64,000 nucleotides of DNA. It comes from Adiantum capillus-veneris (lineage: Eukaryota > Streptophyta > Polypodiopsida > Polypodiales > Pteridaceae). The translations under genes were made by a program, and so were the position numbers. Numbering within the stretch: position 1 is the stretch's first letter; each line of letters opens with the position of its first letter. This document shows positions 1-12,883 of the stretch, one piece after another. The notes beneath the pieces are model-generated. The model did no database searches. It had not been told where the DNA came from and saw only the letters and a program-made list of their open reading frames with translations. Location of the stretch: the NCBI GenBank assembly GCA_014529385.2, contig CM043947.1, positions 133,825,391 through 133,889,390 on the forward strand, read 5' to 3'.

Positions 1-664
1 GTCTTTATCTAGCAAATCATGGTTTTGGTATTTTCTTTGTACACTATTTATGTATTGTTTTTTTCTTTCTTTAAATCTCCAAGCATTGTAAAAGATATTG
101 ATCCATCCTTTGCTACTAAGACACCTATAGAAAAAGCTTTGTCTCTGTATGGATCACGCAATAACTTTTTTCTTCTTGTTGTCGTGCAACTCCACTTCCA
201 TGATGGGAAAAAGAGCAAAGAAATGCAAGTAAAGCTTCTTTTAAGCCTACATTTATTGAGCATTGATCAGGGCTTGTTAACAGGCCAAGTTTAATGCTAA
301 ATGTTTACCAAATGATGCGGCTTTAAGGGGCCAAAAATTATGATTTTTATGCTAAAAGTGGGTATATCTAAAGTGATAAGCAATGGGATTTTATGGACTA
401 GAACTCTAGTGCTCAAAGTGCTCTACGAGCCTGTCTTTAGGGCTCGTCAATTGGAGCTATAGTGAGGAAGTTATGGTAGTTTGAAGTTGGGCTTGATTGC
501 AGATCTGTACCGGATTGGGAAGTTTCTCTAATGAAGGGTTTAAGTTGGTATGAATTCATGGGACTCAAGTGCTTACTTTGTGGAGTGTATCAATCTTTTT
601 ATATTGGCAATCAGATCTTTGGTTACCAAGATATTAATAGTTTAAGTTTCACATAGGGCCGGTT
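1..664. other. No recognisable gene
   Basis: AT-rich sequence with only short open frames, none with a motif I recognise. It lies downstream (in minus-strand sense) of the RT/RNase H fragment at 665-1036, so it may hold the decayed 3' part of that element, but I cannot show this. Confidence 0.5.
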
Positions 665-1036
665 TCATATCGGTTTGGTCGCCTCTGTGAGTGCAATCTG
701 GGGAGAGCTTAGAACTTTGGCCTCAAATCTCACCACATACCTGTGTTTGTCTTCATTGTCTTGTCCTATTGCCCATCCAATCCCCATTGGACTAGTGTCC
801 ACTGTCACAATCACTAGTTTTCCACACTCATAGTCAATCTTCCTCAAAGTTGGTGAAGAGAGCAGCAATTGCTTCAACTTTATCATAACTTTTACATGTA
901 CATCATTCCATTGAAACCTTTGGTTCTTCCTGATCAATTGATAAAGAGGATATGCGAGATGTGCATAATGTGGAATCCATATGAGATAGAAGATACATGC
1001 ACCAAGAAACCTTCTACCTCCGTGATATTTACGCAT
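665..1036 (-). pseudogene. Ty3/gypsy RT-RNase H junction fragment
   Basis: A 123-residue open frame covers the end of a reverse transcriptase and the start of its RNase H. The RT thumb/connection part reads like the usual gypsy series (RRFLGAC near the start, YPLYQLI, then FQWN). It is followed by an RNase H start in which the first catalytic Asp lies in VTVDTSPMGIGWAI, then RYVVRFEAKVLS. The palm with the YxDD box and the rest of RNase H and integrase are absent. It is on the same strand as, and downstream of, the gag and protease pieces at 2439-8243, so it probably belongs to the same decayed element. The protein family assignment is firm; membership of the same insertion is inferred. Confidence 0.8.
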
Positions 1037-1239
1037 AATTCCTTCATCCTCTGTATTGCATCCACTTTAGTTGGACAAGTGTGCAATATGGTCGCCTCGG
1101 TGAGTGTGCAATCTGGTGATTTTAGACTTTGACTAGGATGTGGAATACATCGCACTTAATAGGACTATAAGTGTTCAAGGAGCACCTAATCTAAAATGTC
1201 ATCTTTTGTAGTGCATTGGTAATGGGGTACGCTTCCAGA

Positions 1240-1765
1240 GTTGTGTGCGAAACTACGGTGGACGGTATGTATGCAAAATGTGGTGATTGATAGTGCTTGG
1301 TTGGAAATAATGGAGCTCGGCACTGCTTTTGTCAACATTTTTGGATGCTCGGTAATGTTTTGGCCGATGCATATACCAAATGTGGTGCCGTTACGAAAGC
1401 ACATAAAGTTCTTGATGAGTTTTTGATTCAAAACGTCGTTAGATATGCCTAAAAGGGGATGCTACAAATGAATGCAGAGCAAGGCAATGCCTTAGTTGAT
1501 ATGTATACCAAATGTGATGCACTTCAGAGTGCTTAAGTGGAAAAAAAAAATTATGTCGTCTCTTGCAGTACATTTAACATAGCTACGGCATAGAACTTCT
1601 GAGCTAATTTTACAGAATGCAAAGGGAAGGCCTTTCACCCAATGCATTCACCTATACTTGCATCTTGGGGTCATGTGGCACTACCTTGGTGAACATGTAA
1701 ACTAAATGTGGTGCACTACAAAGGCCGCTCGAGGGGCTTACTGAGTGTGGAAGGGATAAAAATAA
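1240..1765 (+). pseudogene. PPR (pentatricopeptide repeat) gene fragments
   Basis: Several pieces in different frames carry the signature of plant organellar RNA-binding PPR proteins. Around 1255-1290 the translation gives VDGMYAKCGD; around 1350-1435 a unit contains ADAYTKCGAV followed by AHKVLDEF; around 1485-1535 ALVDMYTKCDALQSA; around 1618-1675 EGLSPNAFTYTCILGSC; and near 1685-1720 another NM-stop-TKCGAL unit. These match the conserved parts of PLS-class PPR motifs (MYxKCG, VFDE, GxxPNxxT). Stops and frame changes separate the pieces, so no functional protein is made. The fragment sits on the opposite strand inside a decayed retroelement, so it was probably captured or inserted there. 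Confidence 0.65.
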
Positions 1766-2438
1766 TGGAGGAGGAAGTCGATAGGCATAGTAGCAGCATA
1801 AGGGGAGCAAGGAGCACTTTCTCTCTCTCTTTATCCCGCTCAACTATCCTCTCTCTTTTCCTCGACTAAGCAAGGGATAAGTGGAGGAGAAAGGAAACGA
1901 CTTAGGGAAGAAGAAGAAGAGACAAGGGAGCCGCTCTTTCTTCTTGGAGCAAGCAAGACATTCTCTCCCTCTCTTGGCCAGGGTTTTTGAGTTGCGAGAA
2001 GCAAGCAGAGCTCTCAAAGAAGGGCTCTCAGCAAGGAATATTGGCATGAGGGCATTAGGGAAACAAGGGAGGAAGGCTTGAAGTCGGTGAAGCATAAAGA
2101 AAGGGAGAGAAAACTCTCTTGAGCTCGAAAAGAGAAATCACCAAGGTCATATAGAGCTTGAAGGCAATTAGAGCAAGTCAATTAGAGGAGAAAGTTGAAG
2201 CTTGTGAGCGGCAATTAAGGCAGTGCAAAGCAAATATGATGATTGTTGACACAATGAACTTAAATGAAGGTTGCAGAATCCTGAAGGTAGTTCAAACAGG
2301 TCAATTTTGGAGCCGTTAACGGCCCAGTTAATTCTGTAAAGGGAGCTTAAACTCCTAGTTACCATGTAATCCAAGTGTTGGTGCTGCTAACATCCCACCT
2401 TGGCTAATAATTAGATTGTACTCAAAGCTTTACTCGAT
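1766..2438. other. Anonymous spacer with purine-rich tract
   Basis: A purine- and CT-rich stretch (about 1800-2110) is followed by anonymous sequence. The overlapping short frames here are low in complexity and match nothing I know. It separates the PPR remnant from the minus-strand protease remnant. Confidence 0.45.
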
Positions 2439-3052
2439 TAATTGATGATTACGTTGATTATCAAAGCTTTTAGTGTCTATTGTTCTCTCACTTCCACACC
2501 TCTCATAGCCAGAGGCCCCATGGGCCTTCCTGGTTCACGTTTTGAACACATATCCCTTGACATTGTACCTGTGCACTCCCGCAATAGTACTCGGCCAAAA
2601 CCCCTCATCTCCTTTGATCTCAAAACTCCTTTCTTTGTTTTAGTAGAGAATGATCTCTTAAGCTGTCACGATTTCTATCGCAAACTATCAAGAATTGAAC
2701 AGCTCGTTTTCCATCTTTTCTTTTGACCATGGCATTCGTAGATCCATCATCCAATACTTTTGTCTCCATTCGCGCTGCGATGATGTATGGTTGTCCAGGG
2801 ATTAGAGGATAGGTTGACATCTCTTGAACAAAGAAATTTTTCTCACCTTCACATCCCCTATGGTTACATTAACATTGGACAAGCACCATAGAGATCCCTA
2901 GATGAGCTGTTTGCAGCCCTAATCATCCACCCATGGTTGGTATCAATTGGCCACTCTCCCTTTATATAGAGACTCTTGGACATGAGGCTAATTTTTGAAC
3001 CATGGTCTATCAAGGCCACATAAGGCTCCTTGAGATCTCCCATTTTCACCAA
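2439..3052 (-). pseudogene. Ty3/gypsy aspartic protease remnant
   Basis: Minus-strand frames between 3052 and about 2440 read as a retropepsin-type protease. The active-site region is ALIDHGSKISLMS, where the usual Asp-Ser/Thr-Gly is Asp-His-Gly. It is followed by WPIDTNHGWMIRAAN, a GACP turn and, in a shifted frame, a PLIPGQPYI segment that corresponds to the family's second hydrophobic-Gly motif. A linker that reads toward RT continues to about 2440 with stops. The DHG change and the frame breaks indicate a dead enzyme. Gag lies immediately upstream (3164-4068) on the same strand. Confidence 0.7.
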
Positions 3053-3163
3053 GGCTTCCGTTGTAGCCCTTGTCCAATGGTTCCTAGAATAGTGGCTCTT
3101 ATGAGTGGCTTCCTCCTCATATTCATCTTCAAATTTAACATGTCTATTTTTTATGCTTGAAGA

Positions 3164-4068
3164 CTAGTAGCAGTTGACAACATTCTCATCTTCATCCCTT
3201 CGTTGTACTTGTATCACATGTATCTTTGAAGCACTCTCTTCATCTTTTGATTGGATAGACTTTGTTAAATCTTGTCGCTTTCTTCTTATGGTATCAATGA
3301 TATTCTCGTGGAACTCTCTCTTTGCAATGCAAAGGACTTCTCCCAATGTAAACTCCACCGTGCTATTTAAGATCCTTTCCTCTAAAACTTTCTTTAAATC
3401 TCTAGCAGCTTCAATGTATGATTGTAGCATGTATGATGGGATTTTTTCCTTGCTCTTTCTTTAGCTTGCTTCTCCTTTGTTGCAGCATCTCTCATTGGTA
3501 TATCTTGTGATGGAGGTTCCCTTGCCATGGGATATTGAGAGGTACCCGGATCCTTTCTTCCTCCACCTCTAGTAGCCCTCTTTGAGGGGGATTAATCCCC
3601 ATTTTCTCTCTTGCATTTTTCTTCAACAAGTGCCTTGTTGGTACGACACTTTGCAATGTAGGCATGCACTGACAAGGCATCTACAAGTTCATTCCACCTA
3701 GTCTCAAAACGGATACAATCTCTAGCTTCATGCAAGATTTATTTAATCAACTTTCCCTTTATAGCTAGCTCCATCGCAGATGGCCAAACATATTCACCAT
3801 CCTCACTCACATATTCAATAAATTTTGATCCTTTGAGCATGACTTGACCAGCCTTTAAGCCAAATACTGTTGCTTTAACCATCAAGATAGCATGACTAGT
3901 TGTCATGTCCTCAACTAGCTTTTTCATCCCTCCTTTGCCAATGTTGGTCGCCAAGGGCTTCCCTGTCTCACTAAGATGTATCTTTCCCTCTTTAAATAAG
4001 ACAAAATCTTTGTCCAAGGTATCTTTGGAGCTTTCACAGTCCCTTCTTGGATGGTCTGGGTTGTCACA
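3164..4068 (-). pseudogene. gag C-terminal half and linker, gypsy element cut by solo LTR
   Basis: Two minus-strand frames (4017-3739, 3430-3164) and intervening broken sequence follow directly from the gag zinc knuckle interrupted at position 4069. The first frame starts MDKDFVLFKEGKIHL and is a conserved linker; the second is a lysine/glutamate-rich segment. The sequence just left of the inserted LTR supplies the second half of a CX2CX4HX4C knuckle whose first cysteines lie at about 7535-7550. That shows 3164-4068 and 7529-8243 were once one gag. No intact protein is possible now. Confidence 0.6.
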
Positions 4069-4370
4069 CTGTAAGGTCCCTCCCTAAACCCTAGAACCAT
4101 TCAGAACTTTTTTAGCCTCGAAAATAATTTAGAAAAAGCAAGACCGACAAAGAATTCATGCAAACAACGAGACTTTACTCTAGAATGAAAAGACAAGGCT
4201 ATTTCAGATAAGAAATTACATCATCCCTATATTTTTCCAAAAAGATTAAGATTATTTTTATACTTCTTCGTCAAAAGTCGCGTGGGAACTGACCTTGATC
4301 GAGAACTAGGAGAAAAAGGGACAAACTTAATTGAAAGATAAAGTTAAGAGATAAGAACTAAGAATAAAAA

Positions 4371-4488
4371 TTGGGGTCCAATAGGAATTAAGAAGAGAAT
4401 TGGGGTCTAATAGCATTTGAGAAGAGAAATAGGATCCAATAGCATTTTAGAAGAGAATTTGGGGTCCAATAGGAATTGATAAGAGAAT
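4371..4488 (+). repeat. Four ~30-bp tandem repeats in LTR U3
   Basis: Units begin at about 4371, 4400, 4429 and 4459 and share TTGGGGTCCAATAG followed by an AAGAGAA stretch. They lie 15-130 bp upstream of the TATA-like box, where enhancer repeats are common in LTR promoters. An enhancer role is inferred from position only. Confidence 0.65.
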
Positions 4489-4501
4489 TCCACCCACCAT
4501 T

Positions 4502-4512
4502 TTCTATATAAA
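4502..4512 (+). promoter_or_regulatory. TATA-like box of the solo LTR
   Basis: TCTATATAAAC, within an otherwise CT-rich stretch and directly downstream of the U3 minisatellite. It is consistent with a core promoter of a plus-strand LTR. Confidence 0.5.
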
Positions 4513-4880
4513 CACCCCCTCTCCTTTGTATTTTTACACACATATTGCTAAGCTACTTGCATACTTGCCATGCTCAAGACTACGCTTAAGTAACTCAAGG
4601 TTTCCATTAACCCTTGCTCTTGCTCTCTCCCTCTCTTGAAGGCCAAACCCTCAACTCTCTTCCTCTCTTGAAGGCCAAACCCTTGAGGGTTTTGTGAAGA
4701 AGCTCCTCTCTCCTTCCTCTTCACCATAAATCCCTTTCCTTCCTCCTTGAGCCTCACATCTCTTCAAGAAGGACTTCAACCCCACATCCCTCTTGCTTAG
4801 AGGAGGTAATCTTCATTTCTAGTAGGTTTAATTAAATGTTTTTTAATACTAGGAAGGTTTATGTGCATCATTTTAGTTTT

Positions 4881-5690
4881 AAGCTTTAATGGAAACCTTG
4901 AAATTAGGGTAAGTGATAAGAGTATCTATGCATCATAAAGCTAAGCTTCAAAGATAGATTTGCACTCATAAGCTAAGCTTTAATGGTAACTTTGCACTTA
5001 GAAGTAAGCTTTAGTGATTACCTTGCATTTTTAGGTTTTAAGCTTTAATGGAAACCTTGCAATTAGTGTAAGTGATAAGAGTATCTATGCATCATAAAGC
5101 TAAGCTTCAAAGGTAGATTATCACTCGTAAGCTAAGCTTTAATGGTAACTTTGCACTTAGATGTAAACTTTAGCGATTACCTTGCATTTTTAGGTTTTAA
5201 GTTTTAATGGAAACCTTGCAATTAGGGTAAGTGATAAGAGTATCTACGCATCATAAAGTTAATCTTCAAAGGTAGATTTGCACTCGTAAGCTAAGCTTTA
5301 ATGGTAAATTTGCACTTAGAAGTAAGCTTTAGTGATTACCTTGCATTTTTAGGTTTTAAGCTTTAATGGAAACCTTGCAATTAGGGTAAGTGATAAGAGT
5401 ATCTATGCATCATAAAGCTAACATTCAAAGGTAGATTTGCACTCGTAAGTTAAGCTTTAATGGTAACTTTGCACTTAGATGTAAGCTTTAGTGATTACCT
5501 TGCATTTTTAGGTTTTAAGCTTTAATGGAAACCTTGCAATTAGGGTTAAGTGATAAGAGTATCTACGCATCATAAATTTAAGCTTCAAAGGTAGATTTTC
5601 TCTCTTAAGCTAAGAATTAATGGTAACTTTCCACTTAGGTGTAAGCCTTAGTGACTACCTTGTATTTTAGGTTTAAGCTTTAATGAAAAG
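4881..5690 (+). repeat. 159-bp tandem repeats inside the solo LTR
   Basis: The phrase AAGCTTTAATGGAAACC recurs at 4881, 5040, 5199, 5358 and 5517, with a truncated copy at about 5675, giving a very regular 159-bp period. Copies are highly similar, with scattered substitutions. Each unit itself contains two diverged half-phrases (TAAGCTTTAATGG appears twice per unit), so the unit may be an older dimer. They lie downstream of the TATA-like box. Confidence 0.9.
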
Positions 5691-7528
5691 CTCGAAAACT
5701 CATAAATTATAGGATGACCTTCTAGCTTCCTAAAAATGGAAAGCTAGGTACCATAAGAAAAGAGTAGTTGTCTAAGCTCGATAGAAGTAGTTCAATTTTT
5801 GGTATTGAAGAGTATTTCTAAAGTTTTCAATTTCAAGCTTGTTTGCAAATACGGGATGGAGGAGATAGGGGATAACTTCGCGGAATTGATCTCCGTGTTG
5901 TTTGAACCTTAAACTCTACAAGCTTCCATGGAGATGCCCCATGGATGGCAAAGGATTGCAAAAAAACCTGGGAATCGACAAAAATGGGGATTGAACTTAA
6001 AAAGTTGGCATTTCCGAAGAGACATTAACCATCAAATGCCTATGGCAAAAACTCGCTTGTATTTTCTAAATAAAATTGGTTGGTAGATAATTAATGAAAG
6101 TAGGAATTAAGGTCGATAAATGAATAAATCTGGAAATTATCAACTAGGAGTTAAAAGGAATCTCGAGAGGTGATAGGGATAGCCCATTCCAAAACATAGA
6201 TTTAACTAGGAGTTTTGAAGATTGTCTGGAAATGACCGGGAACCAAGATGGATCTTCTTGGGGTCAATTTGATTGAAAGGCCGGCCCATTGAGAGGATTC
6301 TCTTGGGGAACTTGTCGGAGATTGGTCCTTTTTGGCTAGGGCAGCGTAACCGGCAAGTTGTTATACCTAGGTCATTCATGCCCCAGGGATAAGGGATGAA
6401 TGGGTTTGTTTTATTTTTGCCCGTTCGGGTGAAGTACCCGCGGTATCTTATTGAAAATCGGCCATAATCCGGGTATGGCCTGATGCCAATGGTTGGATGA
6501 GAAGATTATACTCAGGGAGGATGATGTGAATTTAATTAAGGAAATTTGTTCGACATGGTTGCTTAAAAAGAAAGTGGAAAGGCTAGGAAATAGGGGCTAT
6601 CCTGTGCATCTATCACCAGATGGTGCTATACCTCTCGAAATAAAATGCTTAGGAAGGAATGCTTAAATTACTTGATGAGCCTTTCCCAAACACTTAATTC
6701 TGAGAAATATTGTGAAGGTGATGCCATTTTGATGGCTTGTAACCAATTATCTTGGCCTGAATGGGGAGGTAAGATGAATTGGTTGAATCTAAATGTGTTG
6801 CATGATTAATTAAGAAACTAGATACAAGTTAATTATAGCAGATAAAAGAAAGGAAATGAATTTAAAAGTTTCTAAATAAAGATCTGGTGGGAACAACCAG
6901 ATGAATTTCCCTGAACGAGGGTATGCAACAGATTGCATGCTGCTTGTTGTTTGATAATGTCTGATAGACTATTGTCTTCCTGATTTCGTAGTAGTTAAGT
7001 ACTACCTCGGGAAGGGATTTTCATGAAATGGTTCGGTGGGTGGGCGGATCCGGAGGGTCAAATGGCCGGATGTTGATTTAAAACTTTTATGTTAAACGCT
7101 AGGACTACGTGGGATAAAAATGGGTAATCGGGGACGAGCGAGACCAAGTAGGATTGCAAGATCCCTCTTCTTAGGGGAAAGTAATAACTGCCGTGCCTGC
7201 TTGTCAGGAAAAAGGGGTTATCGCCATGAACCAAGGGAGAACAAGAAAGCAAGAGCAGATCCTCAAGTTAAAAGATCAAGAGAATCAAGACTAAGGACCA
7301 CGATTTTGGGTGCGAAAAGCTGTCAAGGACAGATTGATTACGAGAAACGGATAGAATCATTGAACGAAGGGATGTACCCCCTTGGGTTGGAAATCGAGAT
7401 AGGCCAGAGTCCTGTCTGAGTGTCGGTCCCAAGTGGGAGGGATACCTGCAGATAGATCTACGTCATTCCCTGGAACGGTCTGGAGGACTGAGGGAGGTGA
7501 ATAGGGTCAAGTCTGGGTATGGCCCTCA

Positions 7529-8243
7529 CACACACCATACGCACCTATTTACAAACCCTTCTCTATTTTGAGGTCTTTGACTTGATGTCTCTCCATATGT
7601 TTGTCCCTTTTCTTCAAGACTTACTAGCTTTAATTTCAGCTCATGTATGCCCTTCACATGTTCTTCAATCATAGATTCATCATCCTTAGAAGCTACAATA
7701 GCAAGTTTTGGTTGCTTCTTAAAAACAGCAAAAATTGGAGCACCGTTGTTCACTACCATCTTGTCCTTTTTGTGCTATCTTTTTTCCAATAGAGAGACTG
7801 CATCTTGTACATCATTCCAACTTGTCTTCAAAGCTTGCTCTCTATCTTTTCCTTCCAAGAGAATCTCTAACCATTCTTTGATTTATTTGCCTGCTGCTTG
7901 TAGGAAAAGCTCTACCGTCTCCCTATCCAAGGAAGCATGTTCAGTTTGTGATAGTTGCACATACCGGCGCACAAACTCTCTAAGAAGCTCTATAGCAAAA
8001 ATCCCTTCTTTAGAGAGTTATTTTGGTCACACTCTTGGAATCCTCCATAAAGCAGTCTTTTTTTAAGGCAAGCTTGAATTCCTCCCAATTTCTTCCATGA
8101 GCATTTTGGATTGGCCTAATACGGTCTCTGATTTTGGGACTTCGAACCATGGATTCCTGACACACTCGGTTCAACTCCATTTTCATACAATCTTGTAGAT
8201 ACTTTGTGATGTCCTTGCCATCAAACTGGTAAATTCTCTTCAC
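7529..8243 (-). pseudogene. gag N-terminal half of the interrupted gypsy element
   Basis: The frame 8243-8010 begins with a Ty3-type gag start: IYQFDGKDITKYLQDC, a WEEFKLALKKD segment, and a DS-VTK turn before a frame change. The frame 7759-7526 ends in CVWC, the first half of a CX2C knuckle, and there meets the solo LTR at 7528. Between these the sequence is frame-shifted but keeps lysine/leucine-rich helices. Gag proteins package element RNA. This one is split by the LTR and by frameshifts and cannot be functional. Confidence 0.65.
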
Positions 8244-10170
<1,927 letters not shown>

Positions 10171-10455
10171 CCCTTGTCCATTCTCCAAACGACATTATAG
10201 CTTCAAGATGAGAGATACAAAACCTTTGTTGCTATGAGAATGTAGAATCCACTTTTATGACCTCTACAAAATTCTTCGCTAGTTTGAAGAACCGTCAAGG
10301 AGTAGTGTGGAATCTCCATGTAGCTAACTCTAGTGCAATATAAGCAGGTGCTTGCACTCATGCAAGACACACCCAATCTGATCTACTTCAATCCCAGGTA
10401 AGTGTACATTACAATATAACAAATAAAAAATATAAAATCAAGGAAAATAATTGTC

Positions 10456-10456
10456 C

Positions 10457-10502
<46 letters not shown>
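10456..10502. repeat. (CT)n-(CA)n compound microsatellite
   Basis: About 11 CT units pass directly into about 12 CA units. Confidence 0.95.
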
Positions 10503-10993
10503 ATCCATACAACAACGAAGAGAGGAGTCATGGCTAAATGAAGGATAAATCTACATGTTCGATAAAATGTAATCTCAGAAGAAAGTAAAGCTCACATAGG
10601 AAATGTCTTTGTCACTTCTTTTCAAAAGTAATTATCTCATACATAACTAAAGAAACCTAATAATTTATTTGAACTAAAGAAAATGATTGTATAACTAACA
10701 AAACCTAATCACTAATGTGAACCAAAGAAAATGATTGTAAATCCAACAAAATATTGTATCATGCTTCTTTTGAAGAAATGATAGAATCTTTTTAGCGAAC
10801 CAAGCAAAAGAACTCAAACTCACATCAAAAGACAATTATGTTAAGTTGAGAGAACACTTCACAGTAGGGGCACAATTTTGGTTTTGTTTTATTAGTGGGA
10901 ATCTTATATGGACTCATATCAATTTATGTAAAATTGTCATTGAAGACATAAATGCCAAGGTAGAGCAAAGGAAGTTCCAGGTCAAGGGAGAGA

Positions 10994-11146
10994 GGGGGGG
11001 GGGGGGGGGGCATGAGCCAAGCACCAAGAAAGCAAGTGCCCCCTTTCCCTTGTAAGCGTAAGCTAGGTGCATATGAGCTGCAAGTCAAGCGAGGCAGAGC
11101 TAGAAGCAAGTGTCACGATGGAGGCAAAGGCAACTCTGTTATACAC

Positions 11147-11206
<60 letters not shown>
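10994..11206. repeat. Poly-G run and (CT)n microsatellite
   Basis: A run of 17 G at 10994-11010, and a (CT)n tract of about 28 units at 11149-11206 separated by ~140 bp of ordinary sequence. Confidence 0.9.
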
Positions 11207-11208
<2 letters not shown>

Positions 11209-12883
11209 AGAACTTTAGGAAGTCATCATCATTTACGACTTTAGAAAAAAAAATCACCCCTCCACACATAGTCCTTCATTCTACAAGTCAACAAGCAACA
11301 ACAATCATTGAGCCCTAAATGAATAACCATTGGTTGTCGTGTTGCACTTGTTCTTTTAAGAAATATATCCAACGATATAGGTATGGATTTATAAAGGGTG
11401 AAGATTCGGCAACATGGATTTTTTTATTTCCAGATTTGTTGAAAATGATGCTAGGCTAACCAAGTAACGAGGTGTATGAGAAAGGGCCTAAGTAGCATTA
11501 TTCATTATTTGAGAGACGAATAATACGCAAAAAATGGACGTATTATTCATTGACCCAAATTATACAATTTGTTTTATACGGTGCTACATCAGCAAAATCG
11601 GTCTCTCGTATAACTTCTTAGCTTTTTCATTGAAAAGAACTTTGATGGAAAGTTTTTTTGATCCAAAAAACTTTGTTCGAAAACATGGTTTATCAAAAAA
11701 ATTCTATATAAAGTGGCAACACGTCCTCTTAAGCTCATTTGACAACATAAATGGTAATCCATGTAAGAAACAAAACAGAAATAAAAATTTTATTTTGATC
11801 GAAATCAATAAAATAGTTTGAAAATAAATTTGCCTAAAAATAATTCAAATTGTTGATCAAAATTTGATTGAACTTTGTTCAAGGGTCAAATAGTATAAGC
11901 TTTGTATGTTGTGTAAAGCTCAGACTCTCACTCATTGAAAGGTGTTTATTTTATAGGAGTCACTTTCTATGTGTTCATTTTACTTACACGTGAAAGTGAA
12001 TTAGTGATATAATTTAGAGATTGACATTGTGTGTAGAGTGTACTCTCGCATGAGGTAATCAATTTGCAAAATATAATATAATAGAGGCCAGTTTTATTTA
12101 ATTCAAAGTTTGATTTTGATGTGCAAAGAATTTTTTTGAACACAGGTAGAATTTTTTTTTGTCTTGTGTAGAGCCATCACATTATGATCTATTGGAATTA
12201 GAATTTAAGAATATCATGTCCAAATATATTTATATTTAATTATCTTTATTTGGATTGCTAGACCTATCGTACTGTGTGATCGTACACCTACGTCAGTTGC
12301 AGATAGATAAGCGCTCAAAGATCTATCATGGAATGTGAGAACTTCATGTTCGCACTTCAGAAAGATATAGCAATCTTCAAGGTCTGCAATTGATTATCAT
12401 GTTACAATGAGAATCAATTCCAAGGCTTGATTAATATTATCGATTATTGTAATGTGTGAAAGCCATAAGATTGCACTTTAAATAAATCAATATAGTGCAA
12501 TGTGAAATGAAGAGATACATATGTATTGTTTTTTATCAGTGATCAAGATTATGATTATGTGTGAAATCCAAAAGCTTGCACTTTAGATAAATCAATGGAG
12601 AGCAATGTGAACATTGTGATTGAAATGTTTTGTTTTGAGTGATTATGTCATTTTGCGTTTGGAGTGATAATCTGATCAAAATACATGAAGAATGATAGAC
12701 CATCATTGCTTATTATAAATTAACAATATAGCGTGAGTCTAATTGATAATGTAGACATATTTTGATCACTAGATTGATAGATAGAGCATTGCTGGTGTAG
12801 TTTGTTGCTTAAATTGTTGCAAGTAGATTAAATTCAGCTGCCAGCAGTGCAACATGCTTAAAGGACACGAGTGGAGCTATGTG
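11207..12883. other. AT-rich anonymous region 5' of the hAT remnant
   Basis: No coding signal. It contains a diverged direct repeat of about 60 bp with a 105-bp offset (phrases beginning GTGTGAA at about 12454 and 12559, both with TTGCACTTTA and AATAAATCAAT). It may include the 5' non-coding part of the hAT element, but I could not identify terminal inverted repeats or an 8-bp target duplication. Confidence 0.45.

Larger units (their letters stand above)
4070..7528 (+). mobile_element. Solo LTR of a large retrotransposon (3.46 kb)
   Basis: The block begins TGTAAGG and ends CCCTCA, and is flanked on both sides by CACAC (4065-4069 and 7529-7533), a 5-bp target-site duplication. There is no internal retroelement coding, so it is read as a solo LTR left by LTR-LTR recombination. 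In plus orientation it has a TATA-like box in TCTATATAAAC (about 4502-4512), preceded by four ~30-bp U3 repeats (4371-4488) and followed by five to six 159-bp tandem repeats (4881-5690). Removing it rejoins a gag zinc knuckle of the host element. Open frames inside (for example 7120-7419) show no known domain. Alternative: a nonautonomous element with unrecognised ends, but the TG/CA ends, TSD and single TATA favour a solo LTR. Confidence 0.75.
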
